From: Bradyrhizobium sp. BRP22
GTDB lineage: Bacteria; Pseudomonadota; Alphaproteobacteria; Rhizobiales; Xanthobacteraceae
Assembly: GCF_020194175.1 (NCBI RefSeq)
Contig: NZ_JADYVX010000001.1
Location: 124,001 to 188,000, forward strand
Length of the DNA: 64,000 nt
Reading direction: 5' to 3'
Shown: one piece after another, positions 42,874 through 50,336 of the stretch
Layout: each line of letters starts with the position of its first letter
Position numbering within the stretch: the first letter of the stretch is position 1
Position numbers and translations under genes: made by a program
Notes under the pieces: model-generated
What the model saw: only the letters and a program-made list of their open reading frames with translations
Told to the model about the DNA's origin: nothing
Database searches by the model: none

Positions 42874-44352
42874 GTGTCAGTGACCGACGATCAGCCGACG
42901 ACGGAGAAGTCTCGGGCGCAGCCGGCGCACCGGCTTGGGCTGTCCGGCAAGCTTCTGCTGCTCACGATTCCCCTGGTGATGATTGCCGGGATGCTGATCT
43001 TTGTGCCCGCGATCGCCAACTTCCGGATCAACCGGCTGAACGACCGGCTGGCTGCGGCGAACACCGCGGCGCTGGTGCTGGACGCCGCGCCGTCTGGCTA
43101 CGTCCCGGAATCGCTGGCGCGCCAAATCCTGACCAGCATCGGCGCCCGCGCGGTGGCGATCAAGATGGGCCAGCAGCGGCGGCTGCTTGCCAGTGCCGAT
43201 CTGCCGGCTGCGATCGACCATGACGTCGACATGCGCGAGATTTCGGTGTGGTCGGCGATCGTCGATGCGTTCGAGATGATGCTGGAGCACGGCGACCAGA
43301 CCATCCGCGTGGTCGGGCCGGCGCCGGGCCAGGCGCAGTTCATCGAGGTCGTGATCGACGAGAAGCCGCTGCGGCAGGCGATGTACCGCTTCTCGCGCAA
43401 CGTCCTGATCGTTGCACTCTTGATCGCCGGCTTCACCGCCGGCCTGGTCTATCTCGCCCTCCACTATCTGTTCGTGCGTCCGATGCGGCGGCTGACCGCG
43501 AGCCTGATCGGTTTCCATGAGAACCCCGAAAGTTCGGCGCGAATCATCGTGCCGAGCCAGCGCGGCGACGAGATCGGCGTCGCCGAGCGCGAGCTCTCCG
43601 ACATGCAGCGCGACCTGGTCTCGATGCTGCATCAGAAGAGCCGGCTCGCCGCGCTGGGACTGGCCGTTTCCAAGATCAACCACGATCTGCGCAACCTGCT
43701 CGCTTCCTCGCAACTGCTGTCCGATCAGCTCGCAAGCGTCCCCGATCCAAGGGTGCAGCGCTTCGCGCCGAAATTGCTGCGCTCGCTCGAACGCGCCATC
43801 GCCTTCTGCCAGTCGACCCTGTCATATGGCCGCGCCCAGGAGGCCGCGCCCGACCGCCGGATGATCCTGGTCGAGCCTGTCGTTGCCGAGGTGCGCGAAT
43901 CGGCAGGGCTTGCGTCGGATGCCTCCATCACCTGGATCAGCGCGATCGAGCGCGGGCTTGCGATCGACGCCGATCCGGACCAGCTGTTTCGCGTACTGCT
44001 CAACCTGGTGCGCAACGCCGCGCAGGCGCTGGAGAGCCGTCCGGCGAGCGATGGCGGCGCGCAGCAGATCCGGATCACCGGTCGCCGCGAGGGGACGGTT
44101 GCGATCATCGAGGTCTCCGACACCGGCCCCGGCGTTCCCCAGAAGACTCGCGATCACCTGTTCGAGGCGTTCCAGAGTTCCGGCCGACCCGGTGGCAGCG
44201 GGCTTGGCCTTGCGATCGCCGCCGAGCTGATCCGCGCCCATGACGGCGAGATCAACCTCGTCGAGGGCACCATCGGCGCCACCTTCCGCATCGCTATTCC
44301 CGACCGGCCCGTGGAACTCCAGATCGTCCGCACCGAGCGCGCACGGGCATGA
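42874..44352 (+). CDS. Sensor histidine kinase with HAMP domain
   Basis: A 492-residue membrane kinase. The first helix is LLLLTIPLVMIAGMLIFVPA, followed by a periplasmic domain of about 120 residues and a second helix VLIVALLIAGFTAGLVYLAL. HAMP runs into a dimerisation helix with phospho-acceptor H270 in VSKINHDLRNLLASS. ATPase boxes: N LLNLVRNAAQALES, G1 VSDTGPGVPQKTRDHLF, G2 GRPGGSGLGLAIAAEL. The start is GTG 42874. No response regulator is adjacent, so it is an orphan kinase here. The HDLRN form groups it with NtrB-like kinases. Confidence 0.9.
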   Translation: MSVTDDQPTTEKSRAQPAHRLGLSGKLLLLTIPLVMIAGMLIFVPAIANFRINRLNDRLAAANTAALVLDAAPSGYVPESLARQILTSIGARAVAIKMGQQRRLLASADLPAAIDHDVDMREISVWSAIVDAFEMMLEHGDQTIRVVGPAPGQAQFIEVVIDEKPLRQAMYRFSRNVLIVALLIAGFTAGLVYLALHYLFVRPMRRLTASLIGFHENPESSARIIVPSQRGDEIGVAERELSDMQRDLVSMLHQKSRLAALGLAVSKINHDLRNLLASSQLLSDQLASVPDPRVQRFAPKLLRSLERAIAFCQSTLSYGRAQEAAPDRRMILVEPVVAEVRESAGLASDASITWISAIERGLAIDADPDQLFRVLLNLVRNAAQALESRPASDGGAQQIRITGRREGTVAIIEVSDTGPGVPQKTRDHLFEAFQSSGRPGGSGLGLAIAAELIRAHDGEINLVEGTIGATFRIAIPDRPVELQIVRTERARA

Positions 44353-44353
44353 G

Positions 44354-44410
44354 GCGCCCTGGAACAAGCGGAAATCCCGGACTTTGACCGCCCCAGGGCG
44401 CACTTTCCGC
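44354..44410 (+). other. Interleaved inverted repeats, possible RNA pseudoknot
   Basis: Arm A GCGCCCTGG (44354-44362) pairs with CCAGGGCGC (44393-44401), and arm B GCGGAAA (44368-44374) with TTTCCGC (44404-44410). The order A-B-A'-B' is that of an H-type pseudoknot. It starts two bases after the kinase stop. Confidence 0.5.
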
Positions 44411-44544
44411 CCCCAAATCAACCCCGAGAACCCCATCCCAGACCTTGCCAACGGGACCGGGAGCCTGTAGCTAGAGCGCTCTTTCGCTGGTGCTTCCGAG
44501 CCCTCTCGGACAGACCCGGGCCCTCAAGCCCCTCACGCGAAAAC

Positions 44545-44621
44545 GCGCCCGTAGCTCAGCTGGATAGAGCATCAGACTACGAATCTGAGGGTCGGACGTT
44601 CGAATCGTTCCGGGCGCGCCA
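44545..44621 (+). tRNA. tRNA-Arg (anticodon ACG)
   Basis: Acceptor GCGCCCG (44545-44551) pairs with CGGGCGC (44611-44617), followed by discriminator G and encoded CCA. D arm GCTC-AGCTGGATA-GAGC, anticodon arm CAGACTACGAATCTG with loop CTACGAA giving ACG, and T arm with TTCGAAT are all present. A34 is expected to be deaminated to inosine to read CGN codons. Confidence 0.95.
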
Positions 44622-44750
44622 TTCGGTCTCGGCCAGCCAGTTCAAACCGTTGTTCTTTATGTGAGGGCTGTTGGCACCACCGCATTGGCGCCGGTACGCA
44701 GATCGCTTCAGTTGTTGGCTGAAATGCCGGGTTTCGGATCGCTGCGATCA

Positions 44751-45569
44751 CTAAGGCAGGCGCCGCGCCAGGTTCAAGTTTCTGGCCTTGTCCAGATTGC
44801 GGGCCTTTTCCAGCGCGGCTGGGCTCGGCAAGAGGGCCGACGCGAGGTCCGTCTCGGTGAAATCGGCGCCTGCGAGATTGGTGTTGGACAAGTCGGCTCC
44901 CGAAAGGTCGGCACGGCTAAGATTGCAATTCGCCAGATTGGCGTTCTGCAGCTGCGCGAATTGGAGATCGGCGCGCGCGAGATTGGCGCCGTTCAGATCG
45001 GCATTCCTGAGATCGGCGGATTTGAGCACGCCACGCATCAGGCCCATCGATTGGTTGCGCATATCAGCGCTCAAATCGGCGCCGGCAAGCTTGGCCCCGA
45101 TCAAGCTGGCACCAGAAAGATCCGCGGTTATGCGAGCGCTGTTCAAATCGGCGCCGCCAAGGTTGGCGCGCTGCATCTGCGTGCCGAGGAGTGATGCCTT
45201 TACGAGAGACGCCCCGGTCAGATCCGCGTCGATCAGCCAAGCCTGGTTGAGGATGGCACGATCGAAGCGTGCGCCTTTCAGGCTAGTCCGGTTGAGCTTG
45301 ACGAGGCGGAGATTGCTGCCGGAGAAATCGAGCCCCGAGAGATCGAGGTGCGACAGCCGCTTTCCTTGCAAATCCGCAGAGCTCTGGTCCGCGGCGTCTT
45401 GAGGCGCCGCCTTGAGCAGCGTCTCGACCTCGGCCCGCGTCATCTCGGATGTCGACATTTCGGAGCTGTTGAGGTCGACGCTGCGCAGCATGTCCTGCGA
45501 CACGGCGTCAATGGGATCAACCAACAGCGCCGTCATCGATACAAGCGCAAACGCGAGACGAAACAGCAT
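44751..45569 (-). CDS. Exported pentapeptide-repeat protein
   Basis: A 272-residue protein starting with a signal peptide (MLFRLAFALVSMTALLVDPI DAVS). Residues about 65-245 contain tandem pentapeptides of the A(D/N)LxX type, e.g. LSHLDLSGLDFSGSNLRLVK, ANLGGADLNSARITADLSGA, and NLARADLQFAQLQNANLANC. These form a right-handed quadrilateral beta helix. The last 25 residues are Arg/Asn/Leu-rich (LDKARNLNLARRLP). Function is unknown; the fold may bind partners in the periplasm. It converges on the tRNA-Arg gene, whose 3' end is 129 bases away. Confidence 0.85.
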   Translation of the reverse strand: MLFRLAFALVSMTALLVDPIDAVSQDMLRSVDLNSSEMSTSEMTRAEVETLLKAAPQDAADQSSADLQGKRLSHLDLSGLDFSGSNLRLVKLNRTSLKGARFDRAILNQAWLIDADLTGASLVKASLLGTQMQRANLGGADLNSARITADLSGASLIGAKLAGADLSADMRNQSMGLMRGVLKSADLRNADLNGANLARADLQFAQLQNANLANCNLSRADLSGADLSNTNLAGADFTETDLASALLPSPAALEKARNLDKARNLNLARRLP

Positions 45570-45768
45570 CGCTGTCTCTCCGCTTTCCAGTAACCCGGCA
45601 TTGTCTCTTGCATTTTTGGGGTTGGTCGCACCGTCACGTTAGCCGGCTGAGGTGCGCCTCCGGGCTAGGCGAGAGTATGAAACCGGATTGCGGTCCTCGC
45701 AATGCCCGTGATCGCCCCTGTCCGAGGAAAAGCTGCTCGCGAAGTCGTTGCGCCCCTTTTATGCAGCC

Positions 45769-46194
45769 TCACGAAGTGAGCGTGGCGCTGAAATGAACCT
45801 CGACCTTCATCAGTTTGGAAACGGGGCAGCCGGCCTTTGCGCTCTCGGCGATCCTCTGGAACGTGTCGTGGTCGATGCCCGGTATCTTCGCTGTGGTGGT
45901 GAGATGCACCGAGGTGATCGAAAAGCCGTCCCCGTCCTTCTCGATGGTGACTTCTGACTTGCTGTCGACCTGCTCCGGTACGAAATTCGCCATACCGAGC
46001 TGCCTGACGAATGACATGGTGAAGCATGCGGCATGCGCCGCCCCTAACAGCTCCTCGGGATTGGTGCCCGGTTTCTCGCCGTAGCGGCTGAAGAAGGTGT
46101 AGGGATGGTTCTCCAGCGCGTGGCTCTCGGTCGAGACCGAACCCTTGCCCTCACGCAGGCTGCCGTTCCAGGCGGCGGATCCGAAACGTTTCAT
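45769..46194 (-). CDS. osmC: OsmC family peroxiredoxin
   Basis: A 141-residue thiol peroxidase. Start MKRFGSAAWNGSLREGKGSV is typical of OsmC. The first catalytic cysteine lies in GTNPEELLGAAHAACFTMSF (residue about 58) and the second in ESAKAGCPVSKLM (about 123). It reduces organic hydroperoxides in the cytoplasm. ATG 46194 follows GAGAGGATAG. It lies in an accessory stretch and is likely stress-regulated. Confidence 0.9.
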   Translation of the reverse strand: MKRFGSAAWNGSLREGKGSVSTESHALENHPYTFFSRYGEKPGTNPEELLGAAHAACFTMSFVRQLGMANFVPEQVDSKSEVTIEKDGDGFSITSVHLTTTAKIPGIDHDTFQRIAESAKAGCPVSKLMKVEVHFSATLTS

Positions 46195-46278
46195 CGTTCT
46201 CTATCCTCTCGTGTTGTGCATGCCGCCACTATGAGGGCGGCAGCGCCGTCCGTGCGGCCGTGCAAACGGCGTTCACCC

Positions 46279-47055
46279 TCACGGGCGTTGGCCTGCAGCC
46301 TCCAGGATCAATTGCGTGATTGCATCAGGTTGAGAGATCAGCGACAGGTGACTCGCTTTGACTTCAATGGTCTTGGCTCCCATGCGCTTGGCCATGAATC
46401 GCTCGAGGTCCGGATTGATCGTGCGGTCCTCGGTCGAGACCGCGTAATAGCTCGGCTTTGATCGCCAGGCCGCGTTCGTGGTCTTGCCGGCGAGCAGCGC
46501 CTTGTGAAACGGCTGCTGGACCGCATAGAGCACCTTGGCCTTCGCCGCCGGCAGGTCGCCCGCGAAGTCACGCAGGAAAGCCTCCTCGGAAAGCCGTCCC
46601 TCATCGCCGTCGAACAGGATGCCGGCCGTCGCCGGCGGGGTCGGATAGGTCTTTGCGAGCGCCGTGTAGTCCTCGCCGGCATCCGGCGCGCGCGCCGCGA
46701 CATAGACGAGCGCCGAGACGTTCGGATGCACGCCGGCTTCGGTGACGATCATGCCGGAGAAGGAATGGCCGACCAGAACCGTCGGGCCGTCTTGCCGAGC
46801 CAGCACGCGCTCGGCTGACGCGACCGCTTCGGGCAATGTGGTCAGCGGATTTTGCACAGAGGTCGCATTGAGGCCGGCCTTCTGCAATCGCGCGATCACT
46901 TCGGACCAGCACGAGCCATCGGCGAACAGCCCGTGCACGAGCACGACGTTGCGTGCCTTCGGCGGCGTTGCGTTTGCGGCCATGCCGCGACTGGAGATCA
47001 GCGAGGCTGCTGCGCCGGCAAGCAGAGCGGTCGAAAAAACTCGTCGGTTCATCAT
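46279..47055 (-). CDS. Alpha/beta hydrolase with twin-arginine-like signal
   Basis: A 258-residue exported esterase-like protein. The N-terminus MMNRRVFSTALLAGAAASLI with SSRGMAANA looks like a twin-arginine signal. The hydrolase fold shows VVLVHGLFADGSCW, the nucleophile elbow VLVGHSFSGMIVTE (Ser near residue 103), and a C-terminal His in VKASHLSLISQPDAI. Family members of the AB_hydrolase_6 group have many substrates; none is readable. Start at ATG 47055 is supported by AAGGAAG upstream. Confidence 0.85.
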   Translation of the reverse strand: MMNRRVFSTALLAGAAASLISSRGMAANATPPKARNVVLVHGLFADGSCWSEVIARLQKAGLNATSVQNPLTTLPEAVASAERVLARQDGPTVLVGHSFSGMIVTEAGVHPNVSALVYVAARAPDAGEDYTALAKTYPTPPATAGILFDGDEGRLSEEAFLRDFAGDLPAAKAKVLYAVQQPFHKALLAGKTTNAAWRSKPSYYAVSTEDRTINPDLERFMAKRMGAKTIEVKASHLSLISQPDAITQLILEAAGQRP

Positions 47056-47474
47056 GGTGGTGTCGCTTCCTTTGATCACGAAAGGGATCATCTTGATGGC
47101 GCAGAATGGCTGCGCGGTCTCAAGCAGATCCCTGCATCGGCGCCTCGATGTCGGGTGAACGCTCATCGGTGATGCCGCGCACGAAGGCCTCGTGGCTGTC
47201 TGCCTTAGTGGTCGTGAAGATAGTCGACCATGATGCCGAAAGATTTCTGGATCGCACGAGTTCGATGTTGCCGAGCCAGTTGATCCGCGCGCCGCGCCGT
47301 TGCCGGGTGAAAACACGCTACCGGGTCGATGCGATGGCCGGTCATGCGCCATTGCTTCGATCCCGAACGGGGATCGCTGGCGTGAAATCGGATGATGTCT
47401 CGTGGCGCCTGCGCCGGCCCGGCAAATCGGGCTACGACGTCAGGCAATCAGGCGATGAGGGGTCTCGGCGCGCG
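47056..47474 (-). other. Intergenic stretch with a possible gene remnant
   Basis: No intact gene is supported. On the minus strand the frame ending near 47129 reads RINWLGNIELVRSRNLSASW then TIFTTTKADSHEAFVRGI and TDERSPDIEAPMQG before a stop; just upstream, in another frame, comes a coding-like GSKQWRMTGHRIDPV. This could be the end of a frameshifted gene, but I do not recognise the family. Confidence 0.3.
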
Positions 47475-48539
47475 TCACAGCGCGCCGGATCCGCCCTCCA
47501 CGATCTTCTCGTTGAGCTTCTGATCGACGATCTGGACCGTACGGTCGATCTCGGCATTGGGCACGCCAAGCTGATGCGATATCAACTTCACCAGCAGGTC
47601 GACCCGCTCGATGAAGGGCGCCCCGCTGGCCACAGCGCGCGCCGCCGATGAGGGCTTGAGAAGGCTTTCGGCCGCCTTGGCGTATTTCTCGAATGGCACC
47701 TGATCCTTCGGATCGGCTCCCAGGCGCCGAGCGATTGCATCGACGTGCTCGTAGATCGACTGCGAGCGCTTCAGATCGGCGTGCACCGCGTCGCGGATCG
47801 ACTGCGGATCCTGCGGCGTGATGCAGCGGTAATTGCCGGTCAACAGCATTGACCATTTGGCTAGGGGGACGAACAGCGAGTCGAACACCTTGAGCTTCAC
47901 CGGAACGTCCTGGCCGTCCAGCTTCACCGCGTCGATGTCCGCTTCCAGCTCGCGAAGCAGGCGGTTGTGCGTCTCGTCTGCGAATGCCGCCGCCTTGAAG
48001 TTTGTCGGCAGGCCGACATGAAGCACATTCGCCGCCTCGTCCGGTGGGCGGAAGGCCTGCGGATCGGGCGAGCAGAGCGACACCAGCTCCGGCTTGAACC
48101 GCTCCCACACCTGGGCATTGGTATAGGCTTCTTCGAGATCCATGTCCGCCAGCGCCGGGATCCGTTTGAGATAGGGCAGGGGCGGCATGTTCATGATCGA
48201 AAGGCAAGGCAGCTTCGCCTCGGCGATCTTGATCATCAGAACCCGGATCGTATGGTTGGTGTATTGCGGCTCCTGCATGGCAAGACCAACCAGATCGTAA
48301 CGGGAAAGGTCGACGTCCGCGGGCGGTGTCGCGTCCAGGGTCCCGGGCAGATCGCGCGAAAAGATCGCCCGATGCGTCGGCTCGTCACGGAGCTTGATGC
48401 GAACTTCGGTGCCGTCGCGATTGATGAGCTCTGCCGTTTTCTTTCGACAAACCAGCGTCACGTTGTGACCGGCCATCAGCAGCTTCGTCGCAAGCAAAGA
48501 GCCGTACGAGGCTCCGAGGATCAGAATGTTGCGCGCCAT
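47475..48539 (-). CDS. NAD(P)-binding ketopantoate reductase-like dehydrogenase
   Basis: A 354-residue protein. It begins with a Rossmann loop NILILGASYGSLLATKLLMA and a second strand GHNVTLVCRKKTAELI, as in ApbA/PanE. The C-terminal half is helical (FDSLFVPLAKWSMLLTGNYR, SIYEHVDAIARRLGADPK) in the manner of the PanE C-terminal domain. Catalytic residues of true ketopantoate reductases are not obvious, so a different keto-acid or opine substrate is possible. ATG 48539 follows a GAGAGAG sequence. No linked pathway genes are nearby. Confidence 0.7.
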   Translation of the reverse strand: MARNILILGASYGSLLATKLLMAGHNVTLVCRKKTAELINRDGTEVRIKLRDEPTHRAIFSRDLPGTLDATPPADVDLSRYDLVGLAMQEPQYTNHTIRVLMIKIAEAKLPCLSIMNMPPLPYLKRIPALADMDLEEAYTNAQVWERFKPELVSLCSPDPQAFRPPDEAANVLHVGLPTNFKAAAFADETHNRLLRELEADIDAVKLDGQDVPVKLKVFDSLFVPLAKWSMLLTGNYRCITPQDPQSIRDAVHADLKRSQSIYEHVDAIARRLGADPKDQVPFEKYAKAAESLLKPSSAARAVASGAPFIERVDLLVKLISHQLGVPNAEIDRTVQIVDQKLNEKIVEGGSGAL

Positions 48540-48695
48540 GCTCTCTCTTCTACAGATGTGTGCCAGCGTATCTATCTACCGCCAATTGATAGCCATTACA
48601 ATCACGCAGCGGCTCCAGCTTTGATCTGCGTGCGGCCCGGCAAGGCGTCAAAGCGTCTCACCGGGCCGCAGAAGAAGTCCATCCTTCAGCTCGCG

Positions 48696-48998
48696 TCACT
48701 CGCAGCGATAGCGGTGACCGTCACGGCCAAGGAATGTGGCAGTCGCGGGATTGTATGAGCGGTGGCGCTGCGCGCAGGTGCCGATGCCGCTGGCCTCTTC
48801 GTTATAGGTTTGCAGGACAGACGGCGGCTCTGCTGCCAGCCTGGCTGCGGGCGTGGGCGCGCCGCCGTTCAGGATATCCGCATTGGGATGATAGAACGCG
48901 TACAGTCCGGGCTCCTGGATGGCGGCCTGAGCGAATACCGGGGTTGCGGCTGTCGCCGATAGCAGCGCGGCGGCCGCGAGGATCTTGAGTGAGGTCAT
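48696..48998 (-). CDS. Small secreted BA14K-like protein
   Basis: A 100-residue exported protein. The signal peptide is LKILAAAALLSATAATPVFA with cleavage before QAA. The C-terminus CAQRHRSYNPATATFLGRDG with HRYRCE matches the BA14K repeat (C-x-x-R-x-R-S-Y-D-P-x-T-G-T). BA14K is a Brucella immunoreactive protein with lectin-like activity; the role here is unknown. An upstream element TAAA-N6-TTTA (49162-49175) is shared with other secreted-protein genes of this window. Confidence 0.7.
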   Translation of the reverse strand: MTSLKILAAAALLSATAATPVFAQAAIQEPGLYAFYHPNADILNGGAPTPAARLAAEPPSVLQTYNEEASGIGTCAQRHRSYNPATATFLGRDGHRYRCE

Positions 48999-49155
48999 CG
49001 AAATTCTCCATCGATCGATACGAAAGCTCGATCGGCGCGCGACTCCGCACGACGCACCGTCGGGAGGTGCACGCCGTCGAACGCGAGTTTTTCGTGTTGG
49101 GGGTGTCCGAATGCTCGGACCTTTCGATTCAAGATCTAAGCGGCCTGCGAGCGCA

Positions 49156-49176
49156 TCCCATTAAATTCTGCTTTAC
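49156..49176 (-). promoter_or_regulatory. CTAAA-N6-TTTA element upstream of the BA14K-like gene
   Basis: On the minus strand: GTAAAGCAGAATTTAATGGG. It fits STAAA-N3-GAATTTARTGG, the pattern also found before the genes starting at 49403 and 55478. It is 163 bases from the start codon. Confidence 0.5.
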
Positions 49177-49313
49177 GATTCTCAACTCGAGTTGACGGCG
49201 TAGCGCGAGCGAGCGTCAGCAGAATTCGTGGCGTGACACCATCGTCACGAAGCGCAGACATGTGCGGAGCATGCAGAGCGTTTTCGTGCGCCATGCCAGT
49301 GGCCGGCGACTCT

Positions 49314-49335
49314 CTAAACGCGAATTTAGTGGGGT
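49314..49335 (+). promoter_or_regulatory. CTAAA-N6-TTTAG element upstream of the gene at 49403
   Basis: CTAAACGCGAATTTAGTGGG, 73 bases before the start codon, in the direction of the gene. The CTAAA and TTTAG arms are perfect complements. Confidence 0.5.
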
Positions 49336-49402
49336 TGGCGAGAAAGCAGCCCACCTTGTTCTTTGTCTAACGTTCCTTGTAAGCACCCGAAAGGATAAAG
49401 CC

Positions 49403-49648
49403 ATGAAAGTCTCAATGATAGCGTTGGTCGCTGCGTCCATGCTCTCGAGCACATATGCGTTTGCCAATACGCCGCGACATGAGCCGATGGTCAGGAGCTA
49501 TTCCATGTACAGGGATGCTGCTCCGCCGGTCGTCTTGCATCCGAACTACGGCAATCCGAATGGAGATCCGGATGGTCCGACCACGCTGAGCGGTACCGGT
49601 GATTCCCAGTTCGGCGGCTCGTCGCCGGGCACCAGCGGCTACAACTAA
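49403..49648 (+). CDS. Small secreted protein, Gly/Pro/Ser-rich
   Basis: An 81-residue exported protein. Signal peptide: MKVSMIALVAASMLSSTYAF with A-N cleavage. The mature part holds an NYGNPNGDPDGPTTLSGTGD segment and ends in SSPGTSGYN, low complexity without cysteine. Family unknown. ATG 49403 is chosen since AAAGGA lies seven bases upstream and the signal peptide starts here. The CTAAA element precedes it, and a 22-bp hairpin follows. Confidence 0.7.
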   Translation: MKVSMIALVAASMLSSTYAFANTPRHEPMVRSYSMYRDAAPPVVLHPNYGNPNGDPDGPTTLSGTGDSQFGGSSPGTSGYN

Positions 49649-49693
49649 GTGAAAGCCGCATCTGATCGGGCTTTACTTGAAAGTCGTGACACG

Positions 49694-49740
49694 AATGCAA
49701 TGTAGCGTCGCACGAATCTCGTGCGACGCTGCATTGCATT
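49694..49740. terminator. Near-perfect 22-bp hairpin
   Basis: Arms AATGCAATGTAGCGTCGCAC-GA (49694-49715) and its complement (49719-49740) differ at one position, which would still form a G-U pair in one RNA orientation. The loop is three bases. No T-run follows directly. It lies 46 bases after the stop of the gene at 49403 and probably serves as a terminator. Confidence 0.6.
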
Positions 49741-50013
49741 GATAGGTTAAACGATTTCCTTTTCCGCTTTCGCGGATACCTTCCACCGTTTGCTTCAAGA
49801 GAAACTAGAATAAGCAGCCGTCACGTTCTTGCTGCCCTGGCTTCCGCTGCCATCTCCTCTTTCCTTCAGCTTTGCCGTTCCAAGCGACCGTAAGTGGCCC
49901 AAACGCGGACGTGGGCCGCGTGTCACCACCGGCCTGCTTCTTCAGATAGCCCATTGGCATTCGCGGGCGCGCCTGATCGCTCCTCGGGCTCGGCAGCAAT
50001 CGGCGATCTCACC
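49741..50013. other. Stretch without supported gene
   Basis: A minus-strand frame of about 64 codons (49805-49999, TTG start) contains MPMGYLKKQAGGDTRPT, but no family or ribosome site supports it. I therefore treat this stretch as non-coding with low confidence. Confidence 0.3.
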
Positions 50014-50169
50014 CTAATCCTTGGCGGACTCAGGGTGAGACGCTATTTCAGCCCGCCGCTCATAACTCTCGGCGAGAACCTTGAGACGATCGGCGATCGC
50101 CGGATCACTCATGCTTTGGGCGACCCGGCGCAAGGTCTGCGCTGTGCTCGAATATTCCTTGCTCAGCAT
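50014..50169 (-). CDS. Small helical protein of 51 residues
   Basis: From ATG 50169 the minus strand reads MLSKEYSSTAQTLRRVAQSM then SDPAIADRLKVLAESYERRA and ends with SAKD before TAG 50016-50014. The pattern (hydrophobic every three to four residues, Arg-rich) fits a two-helix hairpin. Many Bradyrhizobium short proteins have the layout Y-x(5)-A-x-x-L-R-x-x-A-x-S ... DP-x-I-A-x-x-L-x-x-L-A-x-x-Y-x-x-R-A, so I believe it is real although function is unknown. The GGAG-like GCGGAGCAGAG lies just upstream. Confidence 0.6.
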   Translation of the reverse strand: MLSKEYSSTAQTLRRVAQSMSDPAIADRLKVLAESYERRAEIASHPESAKD

Positions 50170-50336
50170 TTCTCTGCTCCGCAACTCGTAGTTTCAAACA
50201 GCTATGTAGGTGCGCGGCGCACGATCGCGAGTTCACAAGGTCGGGAGCGGACCGTCTGTACTGGAACGATACGCTTTCCGCTTGCTCGGTCGTTCGTTTT
50301 GGAACTCGTCGTGCCGACGGGAAATATGCCGTTTCC

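Larger units (their letters stand above)
48999..49402. other. Divergent intergenic region with two copies of a CTAAA element
   Basis: No gene is supported. It holds the shared elements at 49156-49176 and 49314-49335, the inverted repeat AATTCTGCT / AGCAGAATT (49164-49172, 49218-49226), a palindrome CAACTCGAGTTG and a short hairpin GTCCGAATGCTCGGAC near 49107-49122. Confidence 0.5.

Noticed and set aside
44545..44750. tRNA-Arg as an integration site for the accessory stretch behind it
   Set aside because: There is no integrase gene and I see no second copy of the tRNA 3' end within the window.
49805..49999. A 64-codon minus-strand frame with TTG start
   Set aside because: No ribosome site, no recognisable family and biased composition; mentioned only in the region note.
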